Origin: Brachybacterium sp. UMB0905
GTDB taxonomy: Bacteria; Actinomycetota; Actinomycetes; Actinomycetales; Dermabacteraceae
DNA: 64,000 bases
Reading direction: 5' to 3'
Assembly: GCF_002871795.1 (NCBI RefSeq)
Contig: NZ_PNHL01000003.1
Span: forward strand, 147,392 to 211,391
Program-made: the position numbers and the translations under genes
Notes under the pieces: generated by a model
The model's input: the letters and a program-made list of their open reading frames with translations, nothing else
The model's database searches: none
Told to the model about the DNA's origin: nothing
Shown: positions 42,105 to 50,700 of the stretch, one piece after another
Layout: every line of letters starts with the position of its first letter
Position numbering within the stretch: position 1 is the stretch's first letter

Positions 42105-43379
42105 TCAGTCCAGGAACGGGTCCAGGCCCCATTCGGGGAAGGCGGCGCGACGTGCGGCCTGGATCATGCGGTCCAGCTCGTCCTCGGGGTCGAATCCGAG
42201 CTCCCAGTCCCGCACCTGCAGGGGCCGACCATCGCCCATCATGACCAGTCCCGGTTCCGGGGAGAGGCCGTGCTCTGCGCGGGCCTGCGCCGCCGCGACC
42301 AGGTAATCCTCCGGCAGGCGGGCGTCCAGCGGCAGTGCCTCGCCGGTGGCGACGGCGAGCAGCTGCGCCCAGGAGCGCGGGACCACGTCGATCACGGCGT
42401 ATCCGCCGCCGCCAAGCGCAAGCCAGCGCCCGCCGCAGACGTCGTCGGCCAGATCCCTCAGCATCTGCATGACCGCCACCTGCGCTTCGAGGGTGACCGT
42501 CAGGTCGGCCAGGGGATCGGCTCGGTGCGTGTCGGCGCCGTGCTGGGTGACCAGCAGGGTGGGGCGGATGGCGCGCACGAGCGCGGGGACGGTCGCGCCG
42601 ATGGCCCGCACCCACCCGTCGGCCGTGGTGCGTGGGGGCAGCGGGATGTTGATGGCGGAGCCGAGGGCGCCCTGCCCGCCGCGATCCTGCACGAAGCCGG
42701 TGCCGGGGAACAGCTGCGCGCCAGTCTCGTGGAGGGACAGGGTGATCGCGCGCGGCTCATCCCACAGGGCGCGCTCCACGCCGTCACCGTGGTGGACGTC
42801 CACGTCGATGTACAGCACGCGCTGCTCCCCGGCATCCAGGGCGTGACGGATCGCGACGGCGGCGTCGTTGTAGACGCAGAAGCCGGAGGCGGAGGCGGGT
42901 TTGGCGTGGTGCATTCCGCCGGCGATGTGGACGGCGCGGCGCACCTGCCCGGCGCGGATCGCGTCGATCGCGGCGATCGCGCCACCGACGATGCGGGCGC
43001 TCGCGGTGTGCATGCCCGCGAAGGCCGGGACGTCATCACCGCCGATGCCGAAGCGGATCAGCTCGGCACGGTCCGCGGCGGTCAGCGGCCCCTCATGCGC
43101 GGACGCGCGCTGCACGGCGGCGATCAGCTCCTTCTCATGCACCAGCGCGATCTGTTCCTCGCTGGCCACCGGGGCGGGCAGCTCCGCGATCCCGGGACGC
43201 TCCAGCACCCCGGCGCTGCGGGCGAGCGTGCGGGTGAGCTGCAGGCGGATCGGCGCCATCGGATGGAAGGGCCCGAAGTCGTACTCGAGCAGCGCCTCAT
43301 CCCACACGATCCCCGTGGAGCCGGGATCGGCGGCGGCCGGGGACGGCGCCGAGGTGGTGGGAGGCACAGCAGCGGGCAT
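42105..43379 (-). CDS. acuC: AcuC-like deacetylase
   Basis: A 424-residue histone-deacetylase-fold enzyme. Zinc and catalytic features: IAGGMHHAKPASASGFCVYNDAAVA, LYIDVDVHHGDGVERALW, TQHGADTHRADPLADL and LALGGGGY. In other bacteria AcuC deacetylates acetyl-CoA synthetase. ATG 43379 follows TACGCT-TCACGGC, so it is leaderless; the longer frame upstream crosses the trkH leader and is rejected. Confidence 0.88.
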   Translation of the reverse strand: MPAAVPPTTSAPSPAAADPGSTGIVWDEALLEYDFGPFHPMAPIRLQLTRTLARSAGVLERPGIAELPAPVASEEQIALVHEKELIAAVQRASAHEGPLTAADRAELIRFGIGGDDVPAFAGMHTASARIVGGAIAAIDAIRAGQVRRAVHIAGGMHHAKPASASGFCVYNDAAVAIRHALDAGEQRVLYIDVDVHHGDGVERALWDEPRAITLSLHETGAQLFPGTGFVQDRGGQGALGSAINIPLPPRTTADGWVRAIGATVPALVRAIRPTLLVTQHGADTHRADPLADLTVTLEAQVAVMQMLRDLADDVCGGRWLALGGGGYAVIDVVPRSWAQLLAVATGEALPLDARLPEDYLVAAAQARAEHGLSPEPGLVMMGDGRPLQVRDWELGFDPEDELDRMIQAARRAAFPEWGLDPFLD

Positions 43380-43515
43380 GCCGTGAAGCGTACCCAGGCC
43401 GAGACCTCGCCGTAGACTGCCGCGCGAACAGTGGACCACACCTGCGGGGGTGTGGCTGCCCAGCGCAGGGGCGATAAAGCGCAGGAACGGCACCGTGGGA
43501 CAGGAGGGGCGGCCG

Positions 43516-44952
43516 ATGTCGGATCACCAGCACACGCGGCTGGAGCATCAGCAGCGCCCCACCCGGCAGCGCCTGCCCCGCTCAGCGTCCAGCAGGATGA
43601 AGCAGCGGCAGCAGGACCGATGGCGGGAATGGACGAAGCTCACCCCGGCCCGGGCGGCGCTGGTCGTGTTCACGCTGATGATCGCGGTGTTCACGGCGCT
43701 GCTGTCCCTGCCGGCGGCGACCCTCTCCGGGGAGCGCACCGCCTTCGTCGATGCCCTGTTCACGGCGGTCTCCGCCTTCTGCGTAACGGGCCTCACCACC
43801 GTGGATACGGCGAGCCACTGGTCCACCTTCGGGCTCGTGGTGCTGATCGCGGCGATGAAGCTGGGCGGCCTGGGGCTGATGACGGTCGCCTCGCTGCTGT
43901 CGATCTCGGTGATGCACCGGCTGGGGCTCGCGCAGCGGGTCCACACCGCCAAGGAGACCCGGGCGGAGCGGCTCGCAGAGGTGGGCGGGGTGCTGCGCAC
44001 CATCCTCATCACCTCGACCGCCTTCGAGATGGCGACGTTCGTGGCGCTGACCCCGTACATGGTGGTCACCGAGCACGGCATCGGCGAGTCGCTGTTCCTG
44101 GGGTTCTTCTACGCCATCAGCGCCTTTAACAATGCCGGCTTCGTGCCGGAGCCAGCGGGCACCGAGCAGTATCTGGGTGATCCGTTCTTCACGATCCCGA
44201 TCGCGCTGGCGGTGATGGTGGGCTCGCTGGGCTTCCCGGTGATCCTGGTGCTGGTCAAGAAGCTGCGCACTCCGCGCCGCTGGTCCCTGCACGCCAAGCT
44301 CACGCTGGTCACCACGGGCCTGCTGCTAGTGATCGGGTACGTCGGGTTCCTGGCGATGGAGTGGACGAACCCGGCGACAATCGGCGACCGCTCGGTGGAG
44401 GTCAAGCTCATGTCGGGCCTGTTCGCCACGGTGATGCCACGCTCGGGCGGTTTCGCGACCCTGGACATCGGCGCTCTCACCGGGGAGGCGCGACTGCTGA
44501 TGGAGCTGCTGATGTTCATCGGCGGCGGCTCCGGATCCACCGCCGGCGGGATCCGGGTGACGACCTTCGCGCTGCTGATCCTGTCGATCTGGGCGGAGAT
44601 TCGCGGCAACCCCGATGTGGAGGTGTTCGGGCGCCGCATCCCGCATGAGACGATCCGCCAGGCCATCGGGGTGCTGGTGCTCGCCACCGCCGTGGTGTTC
44701 GCCGCGACGTTCCTGCTGCTGCGGATGACGCCGTATTCGCTGGATGAGACCCTGTTCGAGTCCCTCAGTGCTTTCGGCACGGTGGGTCTGTCCACGGGTA
44801 TCACCCCGAATCTGCCGCCGGATGCGAAGGTGGTGCTCATCGCGTGCATGTATGTGGGGCGGCTGGGGCCGATGACCCTGGGGGCGGCCCTCGCGGTGCG
44901 CTCCCGGGTGCGGATGGTGCAGCTGCCGCAGGAGCGGCCGATCGTGGGGTGA
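43516..44952 (+). CDS. TrkH/KtrB-type potassium transporter membrane subunit
   Basis: A 478-residue protein with four MPM repeats; the selectivity-filter glycines are visible in AFCVTGLTTVD, SAFNNAGF, MPRSGGFATLD and SAFGTVGLSTG. AGGAGG lies 8 nt before ATG 43516. The leader of about 100 nt after a TAGACT box (near 43413) holds a short CCACACC / GGTGTGG hairpin but no riboswitch that I can support. It works with the TrkA-type gate encoded downstream. Confidence 0.92.
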   Translation: MSDHQHTRLEHQQRPTRQRLPRSASSRMKQRQQDRWREWTKLTPARAALVVFTLMIAVFTALLSLPAATLSGERTAFVDALFTAVSAFCVTGLTTVDTASHWSTFGLVVLIAAMKLGGLGLMTVASLLSISVMHRLGLAQRVHTAKETRAERLAEVGGVLRTILITSTAFEMATFVALTPYMVVTEHGIGESLFLGFFYAISAFNNAGFVPEPAGTEQYLGDPFFTIPIALAVMVGSLGFPVILVLVKKLRTPRRWSLHAKLTLVTTGLLLVIGYVGFLAMEWTNPATIGDRSVEVKLMSGLFATVMPRSGGFATLDIGALTGEARLLMELLMFIGGGSGSTAGGIRVTTFALLILSIWAEIRGNPDVEVFGRRIPHETIRQAIGVLVLATAVVFAATFLLLRMTPYSLDETLFESLSAFGTVGLSTGITPNLPPDAKVVLIACMYVGRLGPMTLGAALAVRSRVRMVQLPQERPIVG

Positions 44953-45065
44953 GCACCTGCCGGGCAGTGCCCCATCGGCCCCGACCGTAGACTGGCCCGG
45001 CCCTGATTCCCGCCCGCGCGCTCGCGCGGTACCGTGACCGTCCTCGACACATTTTCGGAGGGACC

Positions 45066-45731
45066 ATGCCCCGCAGTGCCCGCGACAACGGTGTGCTCGT
45101 GATCGGACTGGGGCGCTTCGGCACCTCGATCGCCCTGACCCTCGAGCAGCTGGGGACGCAGGTCCTCGCGATGGACACCAATGAGGAGCTGGTCCAGAAG
45201 TACTCCGGGCAGCTCACCCACGTGGTGCGGGCCGATGCCACGCAGCTCGAGGTGCTCGAGCAGGTGGGTGCCGCAGACTTCTCCTACGCCGTGGTGGGGG
45301 TAGGCACCACGATCGAGGCGAGCGTGCTGATCACCGCGAACCTCGTGGACCTCGGCAAGCCGGTGATCTGGGCGAAGGCGATCTCCGCCGCGCACGGGAA
45401 GATCCTGCAGCGCATCGGCGCGAACCACGTGGTGTACCCAGAGGCCGATGCGGGGCGTCGCGCCGCCCATCTGCTCTCCGGGCGCCTGATGGATTTCATC
45501 GAATTCGATGATGACTTCGCGATCGTGAAGATGCGTCCGCCGCGTTCGGTGCAGGGCATGACGCTCGCCGAATCAGACATCCGCCAGAAGTACGGCGTGA
45601 CGGTGGTGGGCGTCAAGTCACCGGGCAAGGACTTCACCTACGCGGAGCCGCCCACGATGGTCGCGGCGCAAGACATCCTCATCGTCTCCGGGCACACGGA
45701 CCTCATCGAGCGGTTCTCGCAGGTGGGGTGA
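45066..45731 (+). CDS. TrkA/KtrA-type regulatory subunit
   Basis: A 221-residue protein. The N-terminal RCK domain binds nucleotide (VLVIGLGRFGTSIALTLEQLGTQVLAMDTNEE; Rossmann G-x-G-x-x-G). The C-terminal RCK_C domain runs from about residue 140 to the end. It gates the potassium channel encoded 113 nt upstream. GGAGG precedes the ATG. Confidence 0.92.
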   Translation: MPRSARDNGVLVIGLGRFGTSIALTLEQLGTQVLAMDTNEELVQKYSGQLTHVVRADATQLEVLEQVGAADFSYAVVGVGTTIEASVLITANLVDLGKPVIWAKAISAAHGKILQRIGANHVVYPEADAGRRAAHLLSGRLMDFIEFDDDFAIVKMRPPRSVQGMTLAESDIRQKYGVTVVGVKSPGKDFTYAEPPTMVAAQDILIVSGHTDLIERFSQVG

Positions 45732-45796
45732 GTGCGGGGGCCGACGGGGACGGATGCCCCGGGACCAGGTGACCGACGAGGGCCGGGCGGCTTCGA

Positions 45797-46651
45797 TCAG
45801 TCGCCGGTGAGCTCGCGGGAGCGCTCCATCGACGCCGCCATGGCCGAGGCGATACCGCCGCGCACGCCCTGACGTTCGAACTCGGCGAGAGCCTCGACGG
45901 TGGTGCCGCCGGGGCTGGAGACGCCGTTCTTCGCGACGGCGGCGTGGGTGCCGGATTCGATGAGCATGGTGGCGGCGCCGCGGACGGTCTGCTGCACGAG
46001 CTGCGAGGCGAGGTCCCGCTTCAGGCCTTCCCGCACGGCCTCATCGGTCATCGCCTCGATGAGGGCGAACACGAGGGCGGACAGCGACCCGGCGGCGCCG
46101 ATGAAGGCGTGGACCTGGTCCTCGGTGATGTCCACGACTACGCCGGCGCGGGAGAACAGGGCGTGCAGCAGCTCGAGCTGCGCGGTCGTGAGGCCTGTGC
46201 TCATCAGGCCCACAGCGCCCTCCCCCACGCTGATGGGGGTGTTCGGCATGGCGCGGGCGATCGGCTGGCCGTCCGGGAGCACGCCCGCCATCTGATCAAG
46301 CGTCACGGCGGCGGCGAGCGACAGCACGAGGGTGTCCGCGCCGAAGTGCTCGCGCAGCTCGGTGAGGACGCCCGTGACCTGGTAGGGCTTCACGCCGAGA
46401 ACGACCACATCGGCCCCCTGCACGCCCTCCTCCCGGGAGGCGGCGGCGGTGGCGCCGAGCTGCTGGGCGGCACGCTCGCTGGAGGCGGGCGTCGAGTTCG
46501 CGATGCGCAGCCGCTCCCCCGGCACCCCGGCGGCGAGCATGCTCGTGACCACGGGCCCGCCCATATTCCCCGCGCCGATCACGGCGACGGTCAGGCGCGA
46601 GAGGTCCGGGAGGTCGGCAGCGGGGCTGTCAGGGGTGTCGGTAGTGTTCAT
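45797..46651 (-). CDS. proC: pyrroline-5-carboxylate reductase
   Basis: A 284-residue NAD(P)H enzyme for the last step of proline synthesis. VAVIGAGNMGGPVVTSMLA is the dinucleotide site, ARAMPNTPISVGEGAVG lies mid-protein, and the signature around SPGGTTVEALAEFERQGVRGGIASAM is near the C-terminus. ATG 46651 is 6 nt after TACCCT, leaderless. Confidence 0.95.
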   Translation of the reverse strand: MNTTDTPDSPAADLPDLSRLTVAVIGAGNMGGPVVTSMLAAGVPGERLRIANSTPASSERAAQQLGATAAASREEGVQGADVVVLGVKPYQVTGVLTELREHFGADTLVLSLAAAVTLDQMAGVLPDGQPIARAMPNTPISVGEGAVGLMSTGLTTAQLELLHALFSRAGVVVDITEDQVHAFIGAAGSLSALVFALIEAMTDEAVREGLKRDLASQLVQQTVRGAATMLIESGTHAAVAKNGVSSPGGTTVEALAEFERQGVRGGIASAMAASMERSRELTGD

Positions 46652-46673
46652 GCTCCCAGGGTAGGGCTCGCGC

Positions 46674-47609
46674 TCACGACGCGCTGTGGTTGCCGATCCG
46701 GTTCTCGAGCACCACGAGCAGCTGCACCGCGAGCACGCCCGCGACAGCCAGACCCAGCATGAGCAGCCAGTCCCCGCCCGGGGCGTGCAGGCCGCCGCCC
46801 TCGTCCTGCCAGGGCCACAGGCTCTTCAGCGCGCCGATCATGATCCCGGCAAGCACCACCATGGTGCCGCGGTGGTGGTGGACCAGCATGTACCGCATCG
46901 CCCGCACGATGACGATCAGGCCGATGACGGCCCACAGCCCGAACCAGGCGATGTACCCCAGATCCCGCTGGTCCACGGCCTGCAGGGTGGGCTGGTAGAG
47001 CCCCAGGCTCAGCAAGATGAAGGACCCGGAGATGCCGGGCAGCACGAGCGCGCACACGGCGATCGCGGCGGCCGGGGCGATGATCCACGGGCTCGGATCC
47101 AGGGAGGTGACGGGAAGGGAGGTGAAGACCAGCCCGCCGAGGACGCCGAGGGCGAACAGTCCCAGCTCCTTCGCGCGCCAGGCCCCACCGGACAGCCGCA
47201 TCGGCACCAGCACGGACCCGGCGACGAGGCCGAAGAAGATCGCGCGCATGGTCGCGGGATAGGTCTCCACCAGGTGCGCCATCGGCCCGGCGATCGTGAG
47301 GACCGCGAGCGCCATCCCGATCACCAGCGGGATCACGAGGCGCCAGGAGACCCGGGCGAGGCTCTGCCGCATTCCGGCCACCCGATCCGGGCCGAGCACA
47401 AGGTTCTTCGCGGCGGACGTGAGGTGGTGACCGGAGGCGATGAGGTCGTCGTAGATCCCGGTGACCAGGGCGACGGTGCCGCCGCTGACGCCGGGCACGG
47501 TCTCCACCAGGCCGATCAGCGCGCCGCGCACGAGATTCCCGAGCAGGCTGCGGCGCGGCGCCGGCTGCTCCTCAGGGGCGGTCACGGCGGTGGTGTTCTC
47601 GGTGCTCAT
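46674..47609 (-). CDS. DUF368 undecaprenyl-phosphate translocase (PopT type)
   Basis: A 311-residue polytopic protein with the family motifs GLVETVPGVSGGTVALVTGIYDDLI and LVLPGISGSFILLSLGLY, each a re-entrant G-x-S-G-G/G-x-S-G-S hairpin. DUF368 proteins are now understood as recycling flippases for the C55 lipid carrier of cell-wall synthesis. ATG 47609 overlaps the stop of a 48-residue gene (ATGA), and GGAAAGG precedes it. Confidence 0.88.
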   Translation of the reverse strand: MSTENTTAVTAPEEQPAPRRSLLGNLVRGALIGLVETVPGVSGGTVALVTGIYDDLIASGHHLTSAAKNLVLGPDRVAGMRQSLARVSWRLVIPLVIGMALAVLTIAGPMAHLVETYPATMRAIFFGLVAGSVLVPMRLSGGAWRAKELGLFALGVLGGLVFTSLPVTSLDPSPWIIAPAAAIAVCALVLPGISGSFILLSLGLYQPTLQAVDQRDLGYIAWFGLWAVIGLIVIVRAMRYMLVHHHRGTMVVLAGIMIGALKSLWPWQDEGGGLHAPGGDWLLMLGLAVAGVLAVQLLVVLENRIGNHSAS

Positions 47610-47752
47610 CGGCCCTTTCCCCAGTGCGGCGGGATCTCCCGGGTGATCCGGGCATCATCGGCGGTCGGTGTGCGGCGCGGGGCGCCAGCCTCATCCTCGT
47701 CGGGTTCTGCGGGCCAGTCCATCGGCTTGCCGGTGAGAGAGGAGATCACCAC
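47606..47752 (-). CDS. 48-aa protein coupled to the DUF368 gene
   Basis: Small polar protein: starts M(V)VISSLTGKPMDWPAEP, then an acidic stretch and a basic end (REIPPHWGKGR). GTG 47752 or 47749 can start it. Its stop overlaps the DUF368 start, so it is probably translated and coupled. I do not recognise a family. It lies just after the terminator hairpin at 47760-47787. Confidence 0.5.
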   Translation of the reverse strand: MVISSLTGKPMDWPAEPDEDEAGAPRRTPTADDARITREIPPHWGKGR

Positions 47753-47759
47753 ACGGGAG

Positions 47760-47787
47760 GGCCGACGGGGCCTCTCCCCCGTCGGCC
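47760..47787. terminator. terminator made of two inverted GGCCGACGGG motifs
   Basis: GGCCGACGGGG and CCCCGTCGGCC form a perfect 11-bp stem with a 6-nt loop, right after the helicase-like gene. The arms are the 10-mer over-represented throughout the window. Confidence 0.75.
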
Positions 47788-47790
47788 GTG

Positions 47791-50700
47791 TCACTGCCGC
47801 TCCTGGTAGCGGCGGATCGCGGAGGACACCGAGACGTCCAGCAGCACGGAGCGCTGCTCGAAGCCCAGGAAGGCGCGAACTTCGGTGGCCAGGTGCTCTT
47901 CGAGGCGGGCGCGGCCGTCGGAGCAGATGTACTCCACCACCGCGTCGAAGTCCTCGCTCGAGTAGAAGGACAGGGGGTGGCCGGCGGGGATCTGCGGGCG
48001 CGGCAGGCGGTGGCGGATGGTGCCCACGCCCGACGGGGAGCTCGTGGACTCCTCGGCCTCGACCAGGCGCAGGGCCCGGTCCAGGGCGCGGCGAATCCGC
48101 TCGGCCTCGCCGTCGGGGTCGATGAACAGCGCCCAGGACCACACGCGCTCGGTGGCCCAGCCGGCCTCCTCGAGGCGCTGCGCCCGCAGGCGGTCGCGCT
48201 CACGCTGGCTAGGGGTGGCGACGTAGTGATCGCCGTCGGTGTCCACCGCGAGCAGCAGGCGGCCGGGCAGGTCCGGGTGTCCGAGCGCCAGCTCGATCCG
48301 GTCCTCCCCGGTGCCGAAGTCGCGTTCGATCAGCAGGCCCAGGCGGGCCAGGCGGTCGGCGAGGTCGTGGACGAGGGCGTCGGTCTCGAGCGGCCGCGGG
48401 GCGGAGTCCTCGGTGGGAGCCGGTTCCGGGTCCGACGTCGGCGCAGCGTCCGCCACCGGTTCCGCAGCAGGCTGCGCCGCGTCCGCGTCCGCCGGCTCCT
48501 CGGCCGCCTCACCCTCGTCCGCGTCCTCCGCGACCGGGCCCGCGGTCTTGCGGGCCAGGACAGCGTCGATCGCGGCATCGAGGTCCGCATCGGACATCGC
48601 ATCCGGCGCTTCGGCGGGCTCACTGCCCGCTGCGGGGTCGTCGACCGCTTCCGGCTCCGTCCCCGTCGGCTCCTCGTCTTCCGGCGCGGGGGTGGCCTCT
48701 TCCACCACGGGTGGCGCCACCTCGGTGTCCTCCCCGGACAGCTGCGCCACCTGCGGCACCACGGGCACATCCGCGCCGCCCTGCAGCACCCACAGCAGGG
48801 CTCGCAGGTCGCGGGCGCCGTCGGTGCGCAGCCGGGCGTGGTCCAGCTCCTGCACCGCCAGGCCCGAGACGAGCGTGGTGCGGCCGCGGGCGCGGGTGAT
48901 CACCGTGGCCAGGGCCTTGCGGCCGCTCGGCGAGGACAGCGGCCCGAAGTTGTGCAGCACGCGACCGTGCGGGGTCTTGCCGAAGCCCAGCGAGATGATC
49001 ACGTCATCGCGCGTGACGGCGGCGGCCTGTGCGGCGGGCACCACGACGAAGGGCTCGGTCGCGGCGGGGTCGAAGAACTCGCGCAGCGCCGGGATCACCG
49101 CGACGGTGTGCATGATTCGCTCCATGAGGCGCCGGGCATGCGGTTCGGTGATGGTCAGCACCGCCAGGGAGCGTTCGGGCCGGGTGCGGGCATGCTCGAT
49201 GACGAGGTCCGTGACGCGCCGCAGCTCCGCCTCGGTGCTCTCCACGTAGTCCCGGCCCTCGGTGACGGGGCCGCGGGCGTCCTCGACCACCAGCAGGCGG
49301 TCCTGTTCGAGGCCGACGGGGCTGGGCACGGTGCGGATCGGGCCCACCAGACCGCGGCGCTGCGCGAAGGCGCGCATGCCCTCGGTGGCGGGATGCGGGT
49401 CCCGCCGTACTTCATGGTGCGGGGCGATGCGCAGCATGTCCTCGAGCACGCTCGCGGATTCCTCGCCGCCGTACTCGAGGACATCGCCCACCACGATGGT
49501 CTGGGTGCCGCGCACGATCGAGGGCAGCGCGGCGGCCGTGGGAAGACGGCCCCCGTCGGCCACGATCACCACATCGAAGTGCCGTCCGCGCGGGATGACC
49601 TGCGGCACCAGGTACGGGGAGGCGAGCCAGGCGGGCCGGGCCGCGAACAGGATGTCCTCGTACTTCGCGGCGAGGTCGCGGATGGACACTGTGGAGGAGC
49701 GGGTGAGCTCCGCGATCGCCGAACGGGAGGTGTCCGGGTAGGCCTTCATCGTCGCCACGCGCGTCTCATCGGCGGCGGCATGCACGCGTGCGGAGGAGGC
49801 CGCGAGGTATTCGGCGTCCAGGCGGCGGAACCGTTCGGCCACCTGGGACAGGGAGGTGCCGTCGTACTGGGAGAGGGTCGGCTCGGCGCCCGCGATGAGC
49901 TCCAGGACGCTGCGCCACCAGGCGAGCTCCAGCTCATCGGTCACCTGCTCGCGCGGGACGCGGCGGGAGCGCAGGTCCTCGACCAGCTCTCCGAGGCCGT
50001 CGAAGCTCAGGCGGCGCAGCAGTTCGGTGCGGCGCGGCAGGGTCGCAAGGTCCTCGCGGGTATCGCGAAGTGCGGCGGTGCGGCGCTCGAGCTCCTCCAG
50101 CTCCGTGCTCGCGAGGTCGGTGCCCATCTCGGTGCCGTCCAGCAGCACCGCGAGCTCATCGAGGATCCTCTGGGTGTTCTGCGCGGCGCGGTGGACGGCC
50201 TCGAGGTCCTTCGGGACGCTGGGGCGGCTGCTGCGCTCCCCGGGGGCGGGGGCGGTGGCCTCCCGCCACTGGGCGTCTACGGCCCGCACTTCCAGCAGGT
50301 CGCGGTGCAGGTCCGGGGACAGCGCGGCGGGGCGCTGCAGAGCCTGGGCTTGTTTGCGCAGGCGGCGGCGGGTTCCGAAGCCCATCGTCACACCGTGCTC
50401 CTCGCGCCACTGCTTGTCCGCGGTGGCGGCCACGAAATCGGCCACGGGGGCGGAGAACACGGCGGGCTGGAATGTGGCGAGCAGCCCCTGGACGCGGTCC
50501 AGCAGGCGCAGGCGCCGCTGCAGCTGCTCGAGGGTAGTGGGCTCGGCGAGCCCGAGCTCGCTGCCGGCGGCGGCGCAGGCGCGGCGCAGCCGCGGGAGGG
50601 TCTCCTCATGCAGCTGATCCACGAGCTCTTCGGCGCGGGCGGCTTGGGTGTCGGAGCTGATGGGCGCGCCGTACCAGGCGCTGGTCTCCGGGCCCGCGGT

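Noticed and set aside
43405..43515. c-di-AMP riboswitch in the trkH leader
   Set aside because: The leader is only about 100 nt and I cannot see the conserved blocks; only a short hairpin is clear.
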